NCBI RefSeq assembly: GCF_003515775.1
Contig: NZ_QWEI01000001.1
Location: 166,106-230,105 of the forward strand
Direction: 5' to 3'
DNA from: Ureibacillus yapensis
Lineage (GTDB): Bacteria > Bacillota > Bacilli > Bacillales_A > Planococcaceae
Length of the DNA: 64,000 bases
Both the position numbers and the translations under genes were made by a program. Below are positions 41,720 to 50,805 of the stretch, piece by piece (the stretch's first letter is position 1; every line of letters begins with the position of its first letter). Under the pieces are notes generated by a model. It saw nothing but the letters and a program-made list of their open reading frames with translations, searched no databases and had not been told where the DNA came from.

Positions 41720-42280
41720 CTAAAGCCAAGTGGTTTTTTCTTTAAATGAAGTACGCTTTTTCTCTGGCAATTTTTCGTCCTCTGGATATCCAATAAAAAG
41801 AGTTCCTACTATCTGCTCGCTTTGACTCGCCCCAATAAATGTCTGCAGCCGCTCATCGTGAACCAGGCCAACTCCTCTTGTACGCCATACAAAACCTAAA
41901 CCCAGTTCCTCAGCCATCAGCCACATTGACATAATGGCGCTGCAAACGGCGAATACATTGTCTTTTGTAGCAGCTTCATCATTCTCGACTTTTTCGGAAG
42001 TTACGACAATAACAAGTGGCGTGGTTTGAATAACCTTCAATGAACTATCAACCAAATTTGGTTTTGTTGGAAAACGTTCTACTAAATATTCCGTGGCAAC
42101 TTCTTCATATTTTTTTAATGCTTCTCCTTGCAGTACATAAAAATGCCATGGCTCACGATTGCGATCATTTGGTGCAAATGTTGCTGCTTCAAGCAATTGT
42201 TCAATTTTATGTTTTTCTATGGGTATATTTTTATATTGTCGGATCGCACGGCGTTTTTTTAATGATTCGTAGAGTGTCAT
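41720..42280 (-). CDS. Nitroreductase-family flavoprotein in the cobalamin operon
   Basis: A 186-residue FMN-binding nitroreductase-fold protein. KKRRAIRQYKNIPI and LLEAATFAPNDRNREPWHFYVL are the family's N-terminal FMN site, and WLMAEELGLGFVWRTRG and VGTLFIGYPEDEKLPEKKR the C-terminal one. Position between the SUMT gene and the adenosyltransferase gene matches that of cbiY in the Bacillus megaterium cobalamin operon as I recall it. It could act as a corrinoid or flavin reductase for adenosylation, or as a BluB-like dimethylbenzimidazole synthase, but it is shorter than typical BluB. It overlaps the upstream gene by 4 nt. Confidence 0.8.
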   Translation of the reverse strand: MTLYESLKKRRAIRQYKNIPIEKHKIEQLLEAATFAPNDRNREPWHFYVLQGEALKKYEEVATEYLVERFPTKPNLVDSSLKVIQTTPLVIVVTSEKVENDEAATKDNVFAVCSAIMSMWLMAEELGLGFVWRTRGVGLVHDERLQTFIGASQSEQIVGTLFIGYPEDEKLPEKKRTSFKEKTTWL

Positions 42281-43041
42281 CGTATAGATTCCTCCATTTG
42301 TTCAAACCAGGCGATTTTTTCTCTAACGTTCACGACATCCCCTACCAGGATCAATGCTGGATTGACGATTTCTTCTTGTTGAATTTTTTCATCTATGTTT
42401 GATAATGTTGCTGTAAATGTCCGCTGATTTACAGTTGTACCGCGCTCTATTACAGCGACTGGCGTATTTTCATTCCGGCCATGGGCAATAAGCTGCTTTG
42501 CAATATGTCCAATATTTCCGACGCTCATATAAAACGCCAGCGTATCAATCCCATTCGCCAGGGCTTCCCAATGTAAAAAGTCATTTCCCTTTTCGGCACG
42601 ACCATGACCGGTTACAATGGCAAAGCTCGTCGCGTAGTCGCGGTGTGTGACAGGAATTCCGGCATAAGCCGCTGCTGCAATACCGGCAGTTATTCCCGGA
42701 ACAACCTCAAATGGGATATTTGCTTCTCTTAAAATAGCAGCCTCTTCCGCCCCACGACCAAATACAAAAGGATCTCCCCCTTTTAATCGAACAACCATTT
42801 TTCCTTTGGTTGCTTCCTTTACCAAAAGCTCATGTATTTCATCCTGTATCAAAGAATGCTTACCCGGTTCTTTGCCGCAATAGACGAGTACGGCCGTTTC
42901 CTTGGCATAGTTCAGCAACTCTTTGTTTACCAACCGGTCATAAGCGATGATATCCGCCTTTTTTATGCATTCGGCTCCATAAACGGTTATTAACTTCGGA
43001 TCGCCCGGGCCTGCGCCAACTAAATAAACCTTACCTGTCAT
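42277..43041 (-). CDS. cobA: Uroporphyrinogen-III C-methyltransferase (SUMT)
   Basis: Methylates uroporphyrinogen III at C2 and C7 to give precorrin-2, the branch to siroheme and cobalamin. The 254-residue class III methylase shows VYLVGAGPGDPKLIT at the N terminus, YDRLVNKELL, VVRLKGGDPFVFGRGAEEA near residues 82-100, and PGITAGIAAAAYAGIPVTHRD. Family assignment is unambiguous. A precorrin-2 dehydrogenase (SirC/Met8-like) is not present in the operon. Confidence 0.95.
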   Translation of the reverse strand: MTGKVYLVGAGPGDPKLITVYGAECIKKADIIAYDRLVNKELLNYAKETAVLVYCGKEPGKHSLIQDEIHELLVKEATKGKMVVRLKGGDPFVFGRGAEEAAILREANIPFEVVPGITAGIAAAAYAGIPVTHRDYATSFAIVTGHGRAEKGNDFLHWEALANGIDTLAFYMSVGNIGHIAKQLIAHGRNENTPVAVIERGTTVNQRTFTATLSNIDEKIQQEEIVNPALILVGDVVNVREKIAWFEQMEESIR

Positions 43042-43099
43042 ATTTGTTGAACTCCTGTTGAGATTTTCCAGACATATTTATCGCATTGTTCACAATGAT

Positions 43100-44458
43100 T
43101 CATTTTGTTTCCTCCAGACATGCATTTAACCAGTTTTCAACGAGTTGGATATTAGAGGCAAAGTGAAAATGAGTATAACCTGCCACTAAATTTTTGCCTA
43201 AATAGCCTTCTTGCTGCGCACGGAATCTTCCCTTGGAAAAATAGGCTGGGGAACCGTGGTCGCCTTGGTAAGTCGAATAATGAAATTCGTGCCCTTTCGC
43301 TTGCTGCTGTGCTTTAATTAAAAAGTTCCCTTCTACCCCTGTTATTTCCCGGTATCCCAAGGCAGCTAATTTATCTTGCATGACCACTTTGCCCGGGATA
43401 ACACCGAGCATGTTAAATTGTTCACCATCTCTTCTTTCGATGGCTTCCGTACAATACATAAAGCCTCCGCATTCCGCCAAAGTCGGTATACCAGCCGCAA
43501 TGACTTTGCGAATCGATTCTTTGGTAAGTTCATTTTTGGATAGCTGCTCTGCAAATTCCTCCGGGAACCCGCCACCGATATACAACCCTTGGGCGATTTC
43601 GGGTACCGCTTCATTTCTTAAAGGAGAGAAATAATGCAGCACAGCACCGTGTGCCTCCAGCAATTCTAAGTTTTCCGGATAATAGAAGTTGAAAGCTTCA
43701 TCCCTTGCAACAGCAAGATGAACTTTTTCCTTTTGTTGCGGATTGAAGAGTACAGTGGTTTGCTCTAATTGCGGCGCCTCCGTTAACGACAGCAATAGCT
43801 CCAAATCTACGGTTGCTTCAATTGCTTGTGCAAGTTCCTCAAAGTATGGATCCAGTTCGCCTCTTTCAATGGCTGGAATGAGTCCTAAATGGCGACTGCG
43901 CAAAGGAGGTACCGCTCCTTTTTGCAAGTAGCCAATTACAGGGATTTGGCATTCCTGTTCAATGGCGGCTTTTACAATTTCATAATGGCTTTTACTGCCT
44001 AATTGATTGGCAATAACCCCGACGATATTGACATCGTGCGAAAAGGTTTGGAATCCTTTTACAACCGCTGCTACACTTCTTGCCATGCTCGCACCATTTA
44101 CGACCAATATAACGGGGCTTGAAGTAATTCGGCTGATGTCAGCTGTGGAGCCCTCATCGTTTAACGGACTTTTCCCGTCATAAAAGCCCATTACGCCCTC
44201 AATAATGGCCACATCTGCTTGTTCGCTTGCCCGGCTTACAATGGTTTTGACCACATCATGGGACAACATCCAGCTATCAATATTGCGCGAAACTCTTTTG
44301 GTAACGGCTGTATGATAAGAAGGATCTATATAATCAGGGCCGCATTTAAATCCTTGGACACGCAGCCCTTTATTCAACAATGCTTTCATTAAACCAATGG
44401 AGAATGTCGTCTTGCCAACTCCACTGCCTGTTCCGGCAATCACAAAACGGTTTACCAT
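43100..44458 (-). CDS. cbiA: Cobyrinic acid a,c-diamide synthase
   Basis: A 452-residue ATP- and glutamine-dependent enzyme amidating the a and c side chains of cobyrinate. The P-loop is VIAGTGSGVGKTTFSIGLM, FKCGPDYIDPSYH is the CbiA signature near residue 38, and EGVMGFYDGK follows; the C-terminal class I glutaminase has the Cys in LAECGGFMY near residue 330 and a His in AGYTHFHFAS. A strong GGGGGG ribosome site. It follows cbiG after 9 bp. Confidence 0.95.
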   Translation of the reverse strand: MVNRFVIAGTGSGVGKTTFSIGLMKALLNKGLRVQGFKCGPDYIDPSYHTAVTKRVSRNIDSWMLSHDVVKTIVSRASEQADVAIIEGVMGFYDGKSPLNDEGSTADISRITSSPVILVVNGASMARSVAAVVKGFQTFSHDVNIVGVIANQLGSKSHYEIVKAAIEQECQIPVIGYLQKGAVPPLRSRHLGLIPAIERGELDPYFEELAQAIEATVDLELLLSLTEAPQLEQTTVLFNPQQKEKVHLAVARDEAFNFYYPENLELLEAHGAVLHYFSPLRNEAVPEIAQGLYIGGGFPEEFAEQLSKNELTKESIRKVIAAGIPTLAECGGFMYCTEAIERRDGEQFNMLGVIPGKVVMQDKLAALGYREITGVEGNFLIKAQQQAKGHEFHYSTYQGDHGSPAYFSKGRFRAQQEGYLGKNLVAGYTHFHFASNIQLVENWLNACLEETK

Positions 44459-44467
44459 AATTCCCCC

Positions 44468-45592
44468 CTAACAAAAGTTCAATCTGGCAATAGAAATCGT
44501 CACATTGCCGCTCTTCTTTTTTTCCAGCAATAAATCGCTCGTATTGGCATATCTCATTGCAGCCGGTTCACTTACTCCATATGCACCGGTATATTTAAAG
44601 ACGGTTTCAGATGGATTGGGCAATGGCATTTCATTCAATTGCCCAGGTGTATATGTGACAAACTTCCACCCGTACCGATTCGTAATATCGATCAAGGCTT
44701 GTTCGTCTTTTTTTAGATCAATTGTCACCAAGGCTTTGACACTTTTTTTCGATAACTTTAGCTCAGCTAACGTTTCGTCAATAACTGCTTCTATCTCGTC
44801 GAAAGATGTTCCCCTGTTGCAGCCCATTCCAAGCACGATCGATTTTGGCCGGTAGATGACTCCATTCGTTAAAATGACTTCTTCGTCCCTCTCCAAAATA
44901 CGGTCCGTAACTATTAGGGCTGCATCCGGCTTGGCCTCTATGGCATGCTCAATCGTTTGATATTGTTTAATAGATGAAGGTATTGGTGTATCATGCATCC
45001 ACCAATTTGTCTCTCCAGTTTCTTGTACAATCGCCACATGCTCCTCATTAACGACAGCAGCACTGACCGGCGTTAATTTTTCATCAGAGTCCCAAACCCA
45101 TCCAAACCGCGCCCCAAATAAGTCAACGGGAATCGTTTTTTGCACATCCGAAGCTGTTGTAATAATAGGTTTTGCCCCAATCACATTGGCCACTTCATGC
45201 GTTAACGCATTGGCACCCCCAATATGTCCCGACAATACACTAATAACATGCTCTGCTTTATCGTCGATCACCAACACGCCCGGGTCTTTCTTTTTATCTT
45301 CCAAAATAGGGGCAATCATGCGAACGACGGCACCCAATGAAATGATTAAGATCAGTCCTTTGTATTTTTTAAATAAGGCCGGCAATAACAAACGAACTGT
45401 TCCTTTAAATAATTGAATGCCTTTCGCTTGTTCGTCGCCGTGCTCGAATTTTTCCATATAATACAAATCGACATGAGGAAAATCCTGCAACATTTGGCGC
45501 GCTTTTTGAACACCATGCTTGGTAATGGCCACTAATGCGTAAGGCTTTGTCACTTCAATTTCAGGAATTACCCCCTCCTGCAATTCAATCAT
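44468..45592 (-). CDS. cbiG: Cobalt-precorrin-5A hydrolase CbiG
   Basis: Opens the delta-lactone and releases C20 as acetaldehyde in the anaerobic pathway. The 374-residue protein has the N-terminal domain (YALVAITKHGVQKA, AVVRMIAPILEDKKKDPGVLVIDD), a central HVISVLSGHIGGANALTHEVA block near residue 134, and the C-terminal CbiG/CobE domain (VLGMGCNRGTSFDEIEAVI; CNRG motif). Its presence, with CbiD, shows that the pathway is the oxygen-independent early-cobalt one. It overlaps cbiF by 8 nt. Confidence 0.94.
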   Translation of the reverse strand: MIELQEGVIPEIEVTKPYALVAITKHGVQKARQMLQDFPHVDLYYMEKFEHGDEQAKGIQLFKGTVRLLLPALFKKYKGLILIISLGAVVRMIAPILEDKKKDPGVLVIDDKAEHVISVLSGHIGGANALTHEVANVIGAKPIITTASDVQKTIPVDLFGARFGWVWDSDEKLTPVSAAVVNEEHVAIVQETGETNWWMHDTPIPSSIKQYQTIEHAIEAKPDAALIVTDRILERDEEVILTNGVIYRPKSIVLGMGCNRGTSFDEIEAVIDETLAELKLSKKSVKALVTIDLKKDEQALIDITNRYGWKFVTYTPGQLNEMPLPNPSETVFKYTGAYGVSEPAAMRYANTSDLLLEKKKSGNVTISIARLNFC

Positions 45593-46367
45593 CGACTTTC
45601 ACACCTTTTCGGAAACCATGGGTAAAAGTAGCGTCATAAAGTTTAGAACGATAGTTTTTTTCATGAATCGCCGGATCCAAAGTCCAACCAGCCAAAATCA
45701 TTGCATGCTTTCGTATGCCATTTACACGCATCGCCTCATCAAGTTCAATCAACGTTGTACGAACAATTTTTTGATCCGGCCATGTAGCTCTTTGAATGAC
45801 TGCGACGGGTGTATCATCCGCCCAGCCTGCCTCTTGCAATTCCTTGACTATTTTCTTGGTCAATGTTGCACTTAAGAATAATGCAATTGTACAATGATGG
45901 CTTGCAAGTAAACGTAATTTTTCAAGTTCCGGAACAGGGGTACGCCCTTCCGCACGCGTCAAAATCAGCGTTTGAGTTAAATCGGGAATGGTTAACTCGG
46001 CTCCAACAGCAGCTGCCGAAGCAAATACCGAACTAACTCCCGGTACTACCTCGTAGCCAATTCCATGTTCTTTCAATAGAGCTACTTGTTCCATTGTTGC
46101 TCCGTACATTGCCGGGTCTCCTGTATGCATGCGCACGACCATTTTCCCCTCATTCACGAATCCAACCATACAATCAACCATTTCCTGCAAATGCATACCC
46201 GCTGTACGAATAATTTCCGCGCCCGGCTTTGCCATTGCAACTAACTCTTCGTTGACGAGTGAGTCCGTATACATCACAACATCAGCTTGCTGCATAAGCT
46301 TAAGGCCTTTCACCGTAATTAAATCCGGGTCACCTGGGCCGGCTCCAATAATCCATATTTTTTTCAT
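45585..46367 (-). CDS. cbiF: Cobalt-precorrin-4 C11-methyltransferase
   Basis: A 260-residue class III tetrapyrrole methylase (CbiF/CobM). The start IWIIGAGPGDPDLITVKGL is typical, followed by VMYTDSLVNEELV (the YTDSL/YAGSLV motif specific to CobM), VRMHTGDPAMYGATMEQ near residues 79-95, and PGVSSVFASAAAVGAELTIP. It adds the C11 methyl group before CbiG acts. The TDP-type loop separates it from CbiL and CbiH. Confidence 0.94.
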   Translation of the reverse strand: MKKIWIIGAGPGDPDLITVKGLKLMQQADVVMYTDSLVNEELVAMAKPGAEIIRTAGMHLQEMVDCMVGFVNEGKMVVRMHTGDPAMYGATMEQVALLKEHGIGYEVVPGVSSVFASAAAVGAELTIPDLTQTLILTRAEGRTPVPELEKLRLLASHHCTIALFLSATLTKKIVKELQEAGWADDTPVAVIQRATWPDQKIVRTTLIELDEAMRVNGIRKHAMILAGWTLDPAIHEKNYRSKLYDATFTHGFRKGVKVDD

Positions 46368-47074
46368 TATTTGCGCACCACCATTAACGATAAATAATTC
46401 AGTTCGACACCTTCCAACTCATCCAGCTTCCAAATGATTTCTTCATCTGACGTCACTTTTGTTACCACTGCAGCTTTTTCATATAGATTCATGTCTTTTA
46501 GCAGCTCCAGCATCATATCCATTACTTTCGCAACCTTGATAAAAACAACGGCATCATGATCTTCCAAAGCCTTTTTCATTTTTTCATAATCATCTGTAGC
46601 CGGAATCATCGCCACATGGTCCTCTCCGTCAGCCAAGGGAATACCCAACCGGTTAGCGGAGCCATTGAACGAAGAAATTCCTGGGATTGTTTCAATTTCA
46701 ACCGCCGGGTATTTTTCCCGCATCAACTTCATGAGATGAATGAATGTACTATATAACATCGGGTCACCTTCCGTTACAAAGGCAACATCTTTCCCTTTTT
46801 CCAATGAAGCATAAATCAGCTCCACGGACTTGGACCATTCTCTTGCCAATGTCTCTTCATCCTTTGTCATTGGAAATACTAATCCAAGCATTTCTTTTTC
46901 CTCCGGCTGAATGTATACTTCAATAATTCGGTGTGCATAGCTTTTGCTCCCACGCAGTTTTTTGGGATAAGCAATAACCGGACACTCCTTTAACATGCGG
47001 AATGCTTTTACTGTAATGAGTTCTGGATCTCCCGGACCAACGCCCAATCCATATAATTTCCCTAAATTATGCAT
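46367..47074 (-). CDS. cbiL: Cobalt-factor-II/precorrin-2 C20-methyltransferase
   Basis: A 235-residue class III methylase. [22 protein letters not shown] at the N terminus, [17 protein letters not shown] near residues 100-116 (EGDP motif typical of CbiL/CobI) and [20 protein letters not shown] identify it. It methylates C20, the carbon later lost by CbiG. It overlaps cbiET by 8 nt and abuts cbiF (one-base overlap). Confidence 0.94.
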   Translation of the reverse strand: MHNLGKLYGLGVGPGDPELITVKAFRMLKECPVIAYPKKLRGSKSYAHRIIEVYIQPEEKEMLGLVFPMTKDEETLAREWSKSVELIYASLEKGKDVAFVTEGDPMLYSTFIHLMKLMREKYPAVEIETIPGISSFNGSANRLGIPLADGEDHVAMIPATDDYEKMKKALEDHDAVVFIKVAKVMDMMLELLKDMNLYEKAAVVTKVTSDEEIIWKLDELEGVELNYLSLMVVRK

Positions 47075-48269
47075 TTTCGATTCCTTTCTTACTTGCCGTG
47101 ATAATGTAGATTGGATTTAACGGTACAAACCTTGTCATATGTAAAATAGGCTTACTGCGCGAAAGTTGGGCCTGCAATATCGAAACATCACATTGCAATT
47201 CTTTTAAACAATTGACAGCTTCATATAAATTTTCGATTGTAGCCAAATTCATAACCAGTCGACCGTTTGGCTGCAGCCTTTCAATACATGTAGTCAGCAA
47301 CTGCTGCATTTCTCCGCCGGATCCACCGATAAAGATTGAATTTGGATCTGGAAACTCCTCTAGGCGGTCAGGTGCTTTCCCGTGGATAGCCGTGATATCG
47401 ACACGGAATTTTTGCTGATTTTCGTGGCAGTTCGCCAAATCTCCCTCATTTTTTTCTATGGCAAAAACTGCTCCTTCTTTCGCCAGTTTGCCAGCTTCAA
47501 TCGCCATGGAGCCTGTGCAGGTTCCGATATCCCAAACAATACTGGTCGGTTCAAGATTCATAGCCTGCAAACTTAAAACACGAATTTCCTTTTTAGTAAT
47601 CAGGCCTTTATCTGGCTTGCGTTGTGAAAATTCCTCATCTTCAATCCCCAATGGATAAACGGGACCTCTCGTTGTTTGGCGCAAAATCACAATATTTAAT
47701 GGAGAAAATGAACTCTCCGTAACTTCATCTAATGTCATTAACCGGCATTGCTCATGTTCGCCTTCTAAATTTTCGGCTATAAACATTTCGTATTCCGTCA
47801 TGCCGAAATGCTTTAAATAATTCGCAATGGCAATGGGAGAGTTGTCCTCGTCCGTTAAAATCGCGACCTTTTGGCGGCCATCTATCTTCTGGGCCAGACC
47901 CTTTATTGTACGGCCATGCAAACTAACAATATACGCATCTTGCCACGATTCCTTCAATCTGGAAAACGCAAGCTGAAGTGAACTTGCATATGGGTAGATC
48001 TCCAAGGGGATTTTTTTCGATAAATAGCTTCCAATCCCATAAAAAAGAGGGTCGCCGGATGCCAGAATAACCGTCTTCCTTTGTTCTGCCTGCAATTGTT
48101 CAACTAGTCTTGACAAGCCCCCTTTAATTACGATTTTTTGACCTGTATAGGATGGAAAAAAATCCAGTTGGCGTTCTCCACCAACCAAAACTTCACTTTG
48201 TTCAACCCATTCGATATACTGAGGCAACAAACCGGCAGCCCCGTTATCCCCGATACCAATCATCTTCAT
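47067..48269 (-). CDS. cbiET: Bifunctional C5,C15-methyltransferase and decarboxylase CbiET
   Basis: A fusion of CbiE (class III methylase, residues ~1-200; [31 protein letters not shown]) and CbiT (Rossmann methylase, ~215-400; [47 protein letters not shown]). CbiT decarboxylates and methylates C15 and CbiE methylates C5. Such fusions (also called CobL) are common. The start is uncertain: ATG at 48269, or TTG at 48281 which is 4 nt after GGTGGAG; both lie inside the end of cbiD. Confidence 0.93.
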   Translation of the reverse strand: MKMIGIGDNGAAGLLPQYIEWVEQSEVLVGGERQLDFFPSYTGQKIVIKGGLSRLVEQLQAEQRKTVILASGDPLFYGIGSYLSKKIPLEIYPYASSLQLAFSRLKESWQDAYIVSLHGRTIKGLAQKIDGRQKVAILTDEDNSPIAIANYLKHFGMTEYEMFIAENLEGEHEQCRLMTLDEVTESSFSPLNIVILRQTTRGPVYPLGIEDEEFSQRKPDKGLITKKEIRVLSLQAMNLEPTSIVWDIGTCTGSMAIEAGKLAKEGAVFAIEKNEGDLANCHENQQKFRVDITAIHGKAPDRLEEFPDPNSIFIGGSGGEMQQLLTTCIERLQPNGRLVMNLATIENLYEAVNCLKELQCDVSILQAQLSRSKPILHMTRFVPLNPIYIITASKKGIENA

Positions 48270-49386
48270 CAATTGTGTCAAGATGCTCCACCTTCCCCAA
48301 ACATTCACCATTCATGGAATAAAATGCAGTGGATACAGCCAGATCTCCTTTAACATGGGAAATGGCATGATAACTGCAATTACGGCATAAATAATCGAAA
48401 AATGTAATATTGTTGTGAGCTTTCATTAAATCTCCAACTTGAGAAGCTGTATTCGCTTCTTTAATTTGCTGTTGTATTTCCTGCGACGCACCGGCTCGTT
48501 TTGCGATTTCTGCCAAAAAGCCAAAGTCAACCGGTGCACTTTTTGAATGAAGCATCATATTTCCCTGGGCAAGCTTCGAAAATTTTCCCATCATGCCGAC
48601 AAGAGAAACTTTTGAAATTTGCTTTTTCTTAATATGTTTTAAGGTAAAACCGGCAAAGTCCCCCATTTCAATAAACGCTTCTTCACGAAGGTCCGGATAT
48701 TGCTTCATCGCGAATTTTTCGCTTCTGCCGCCAGTTGTGAGTACTAAATGATCACAACCGACTTCCTTCGCTACACTGATCGCTTGTACAATGCTTGCCA
48801 TATAGGCCGAGCTTGAAAAAGGCACCACAATTCCACGAGTACCCAGTATCGAAATGCCTCCGATAATACCCAACCGTCCATTCAATGTTTTTTTTGCCAG
48901 TTCTTCCCCATCAGGAACCGAGATCACGACTTCAATTCCTTTTTCTATATGATAGGTATTGACCAACTCTTGAACGACTTCCAAAATCATTTTTCGCGGC
49001 ACCGGGTTGATGGCAGCTTCACCAACCGGCACAGGCAGCCCCGGTTTTGTTACACGTCCAACGCCAACCCCGCCATCAAGATGAATCCCCGGTTCGTCCA
49101 AAAATCTTACGGAACTAACGATGCGTGCCAAATGGGTGACATCCGGGTCATCCCCTGCATCTTTAATCGTTGTGCAGCTAACAGTATCGTGAGCGATCAT
49201 TGTCTCCGATATTTCAAAAGTGGCAAACTTCCCGGCAGGCAGAAAAATGGTGACTTGCTCTTGCTTTACGTTTGTAACCAAAGTAAGTAAAGCAGCTTTT
49301 GTCATAGCGGTTGCACAGGCACCCGTTGTATAGCCGTGACGCATATCTTTCGGATCTTTTTTATTTGTTTTCTTTTGCACGTTCAT
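48244..49386 (-). CDS. cbiD: Cobalt-precorrin-5B C1-methyltransferase CbiD
   Basis: A 380-residue enzyme methylating C1 after ring contraction, specific to the anaerobic route. The signature [19 protein letters not shown]-type start is present ([14 protein letters not shown] near residues 16-29). Other conserved blocks are [55 protein letters not shown] and [11 protein letters not shown]. It overlaps cbiC by 26 nt and cbiET by at least 26 nt. Confidence 0.95.
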   Translation of the reverse strand: MNVQKKTNKKDPKDMRHGYTTGACATAMTKAALLTLVTNVKQEQVTIFLPAGKFATFEISETMIAHDTVSCTTIKDAGDDPDVTHLARIVSSVRFLDEPGIHLDGGVGVGRVTKPGLPVPVGEAAINPVPRKMILEVVQELVNTYHIEKGIEVVISVPDGEELAKKTLNGRLGIIGGISILGTRGIVVPFSSSAYMASIVQAISVAKEVGCDHLVLTTGGRSEKFAMKQYPDLREEAFIEMGDFAGFTLKHIKKKQISKVSLVGMMGKFSKLAQGNMMLHSKSAPVDFGFLAEIAKRAGASQEIQQQIKEANTASQVGDLMKAHNNITFFDYLCRNCSYHAISHVKGDLAVSTAFYSMNGECLGKVEHLDTIDEDDWYRG

Positions 49387-50035
49387 CCGCTAAAATCGAA
49401 ATGGCATTCAATGCAGCAACTGTTACGGTACTGCCGCCTTTTCGCCCCACATTCGTAATATATGGAATTCCTTGAAGCTTCGCCAACTCTTCTTTTGACT
49501 CTGCTGCTGATACAAATCCAACCGGCATCCCGATAATTAAATCAGGTTTTGCAATGCCCGCTTTAATAAGCCGGATTAATTCCAATAATGCTGTCGGAGC
49601 ATTCCCGATGGCATAAATGCCCCCTTCATGTTTGCGTACTGCTTTTTGCATGGAAATAATGGCACGTGTTGTCCCTAACTCTTTGGCTTCTGCCGCCACA
49701 TCTGGGTCCGCGATATAGCAATGCAAGTCCCCTCCATGTTTTTGGAATCGTTTTTGTCCGGAACCGCTTTGGATCATCTGGACATCCGCAATAACATGAC
49801 GGCCCTTCAGAATCGCTTGAATCCCAGCTTCTATAGCATCCGGCGTGATTAATACGCTGCGGCCCAATTCAAAATCCGCCGACGCGTGTATAATACGGCG
49901 AACTACTTTCCATTGTTCCTCTGAAAAAGAGTGTGCACCCATCTCTTCATCAATAATTGAAAAACTATAATCATAAATTTTGTCAGGATTCACAGTTAAA
50001 GGCGTGAACTCTGTATTGAAATTTGTATTAGCCAT
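49361..50035 (-). CDS. cbiC: Precorrin-8X methylmutase
   Basis: A 224-residue CbiC/CobH moving the C11 methyl to C12 to give cobyrinate. IIHASADFELGRSVLITPDAI near residues 48-68 contains the catalytic His (IHAS/T), and NAPTALLELIRLI and GMPVGFVSAAESKEEL are the conserved C-terminal blocks. It overlaps cbiJ by 8 nt and cbiD by 26 nt. Confidence 0.95.
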   Translation of the reverse strand: MANTNFNTEFTPLTVNPDKIYDYSFSIIDEEMGAHSFSEEQWKVVRRIIHASADFELGRSVLITPDAIEAGIQAILKGRHVIADVQMIQSGSGQKRFQKHGGDLHCYIADPDVAAEAKELGTTRAIISMQKAVRKHEGGIYAIGNAPTALLELIRLIKAGIAKPDLIIGMPVGFVSAAESKEELAKLQGIPYITNVGRKGGSTVTVAALNAISILADERAKENK

Positions 50036-50795
50036 TGTTTAACTCTCCTTTTAAATGATTTAATATTCCTTCATTCGTGGAATATTTCTGGCCGTAATGA
50101 ATGCGGGGCCGTTTGATTAAGATTACTTCTATATGCTGTTCGATTGCTGCTTCAATTTTTTCATCCATAGAACCAACTTGCCCGCTTTCTTTTGTAATCA
50201 TCAAAGTCACACCGTATTGTTTATAAAGAGCTTGATTTAACTCTTTTGAAAAAGGTCCCTGAATCGCAATGATATTCTTCTGAGGAACCCCTAAATCTGC
50301 ACATTTTTGCATGTTCTCTACATTGGGCAGCATACGAGCGTATAATTTCATATCCTCATTCAATAAATGTTTCGTAAAGGTTGCCAACGTTTTACTGCCT
50401 GTCGTTAGCATGATGTTGCCGCCCCTTTTTTTCGCCTCGAGTGCAGCTTGTTCATATGACTCTACTTCCGTAATAAGTTTGTGATCATAAACACTGTTTT
50501 CCCTCTCATATCTTAAGTACGGAATTCCAATAGTTTTTGCTGTTTCAATGGCTGTTTTGGAAGCTTCTTCGGCAAATGGATGCGAGGCATCGACAATAAT
50601 TTTGGCACCGATATGAGTGGCGAGCTGCTGCATCTCTTCTATTTTCAATCGACCAATATGATGCTTAATCCCCGCCTGCTGTAAGCTATCAGCGGCAGAT
50701 TGCGTGACAACCGTTGCAAGTATAGAGAAGCCGTTTTGCTGCAAATAAACTGCAAGCTCTCTTGCATCACTTGTACCAGCCAAGAAAAGTATCAT
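50028..50795 (-). CDS. cbiJ: Precorrin-6A reductase
   Basis: A 255-residue NAD(P)H-dependent reductase (CbiJ/CobK) reducing the macrocycle before CbiE/T act. ILFLAGTSDARELA at the start is the family dinucleotide site; VDASHPFAEEASKTAIETA and LLTTGSKTLATF are further signature blocks; GPFSKELNQAL and TKESGQVGSMDEKIEAA complete the C-terminal half. AGGAGG 7 nt upstream sets the ATG at 50795. Confidence 0.94.
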   Translation of the reverse strand: MILFLAGTSDARELAVYLQQNGFSILATVVTQSAADSLQQAGIKHHIGRLKIEEMQQLATHIGAKIIVDASHPFAEEASKTAIETAKTIGIPYLRYERENSVYDHKLITEVESYEQAALEAKKRGGNIMLTTGSKTLATFTKHLLNEDMKLYARMLPNVENMQKCADLGVPQKNIIAIQGPFSKELNQALYKQYGVTLMITKESGQVGSMDEKIEAAIEQHIEVILIKRPRIHYGQKYSTNEGILNHLKGELNNG

Positions 50796-50805
50796 GCTAT
50801 TCCTC

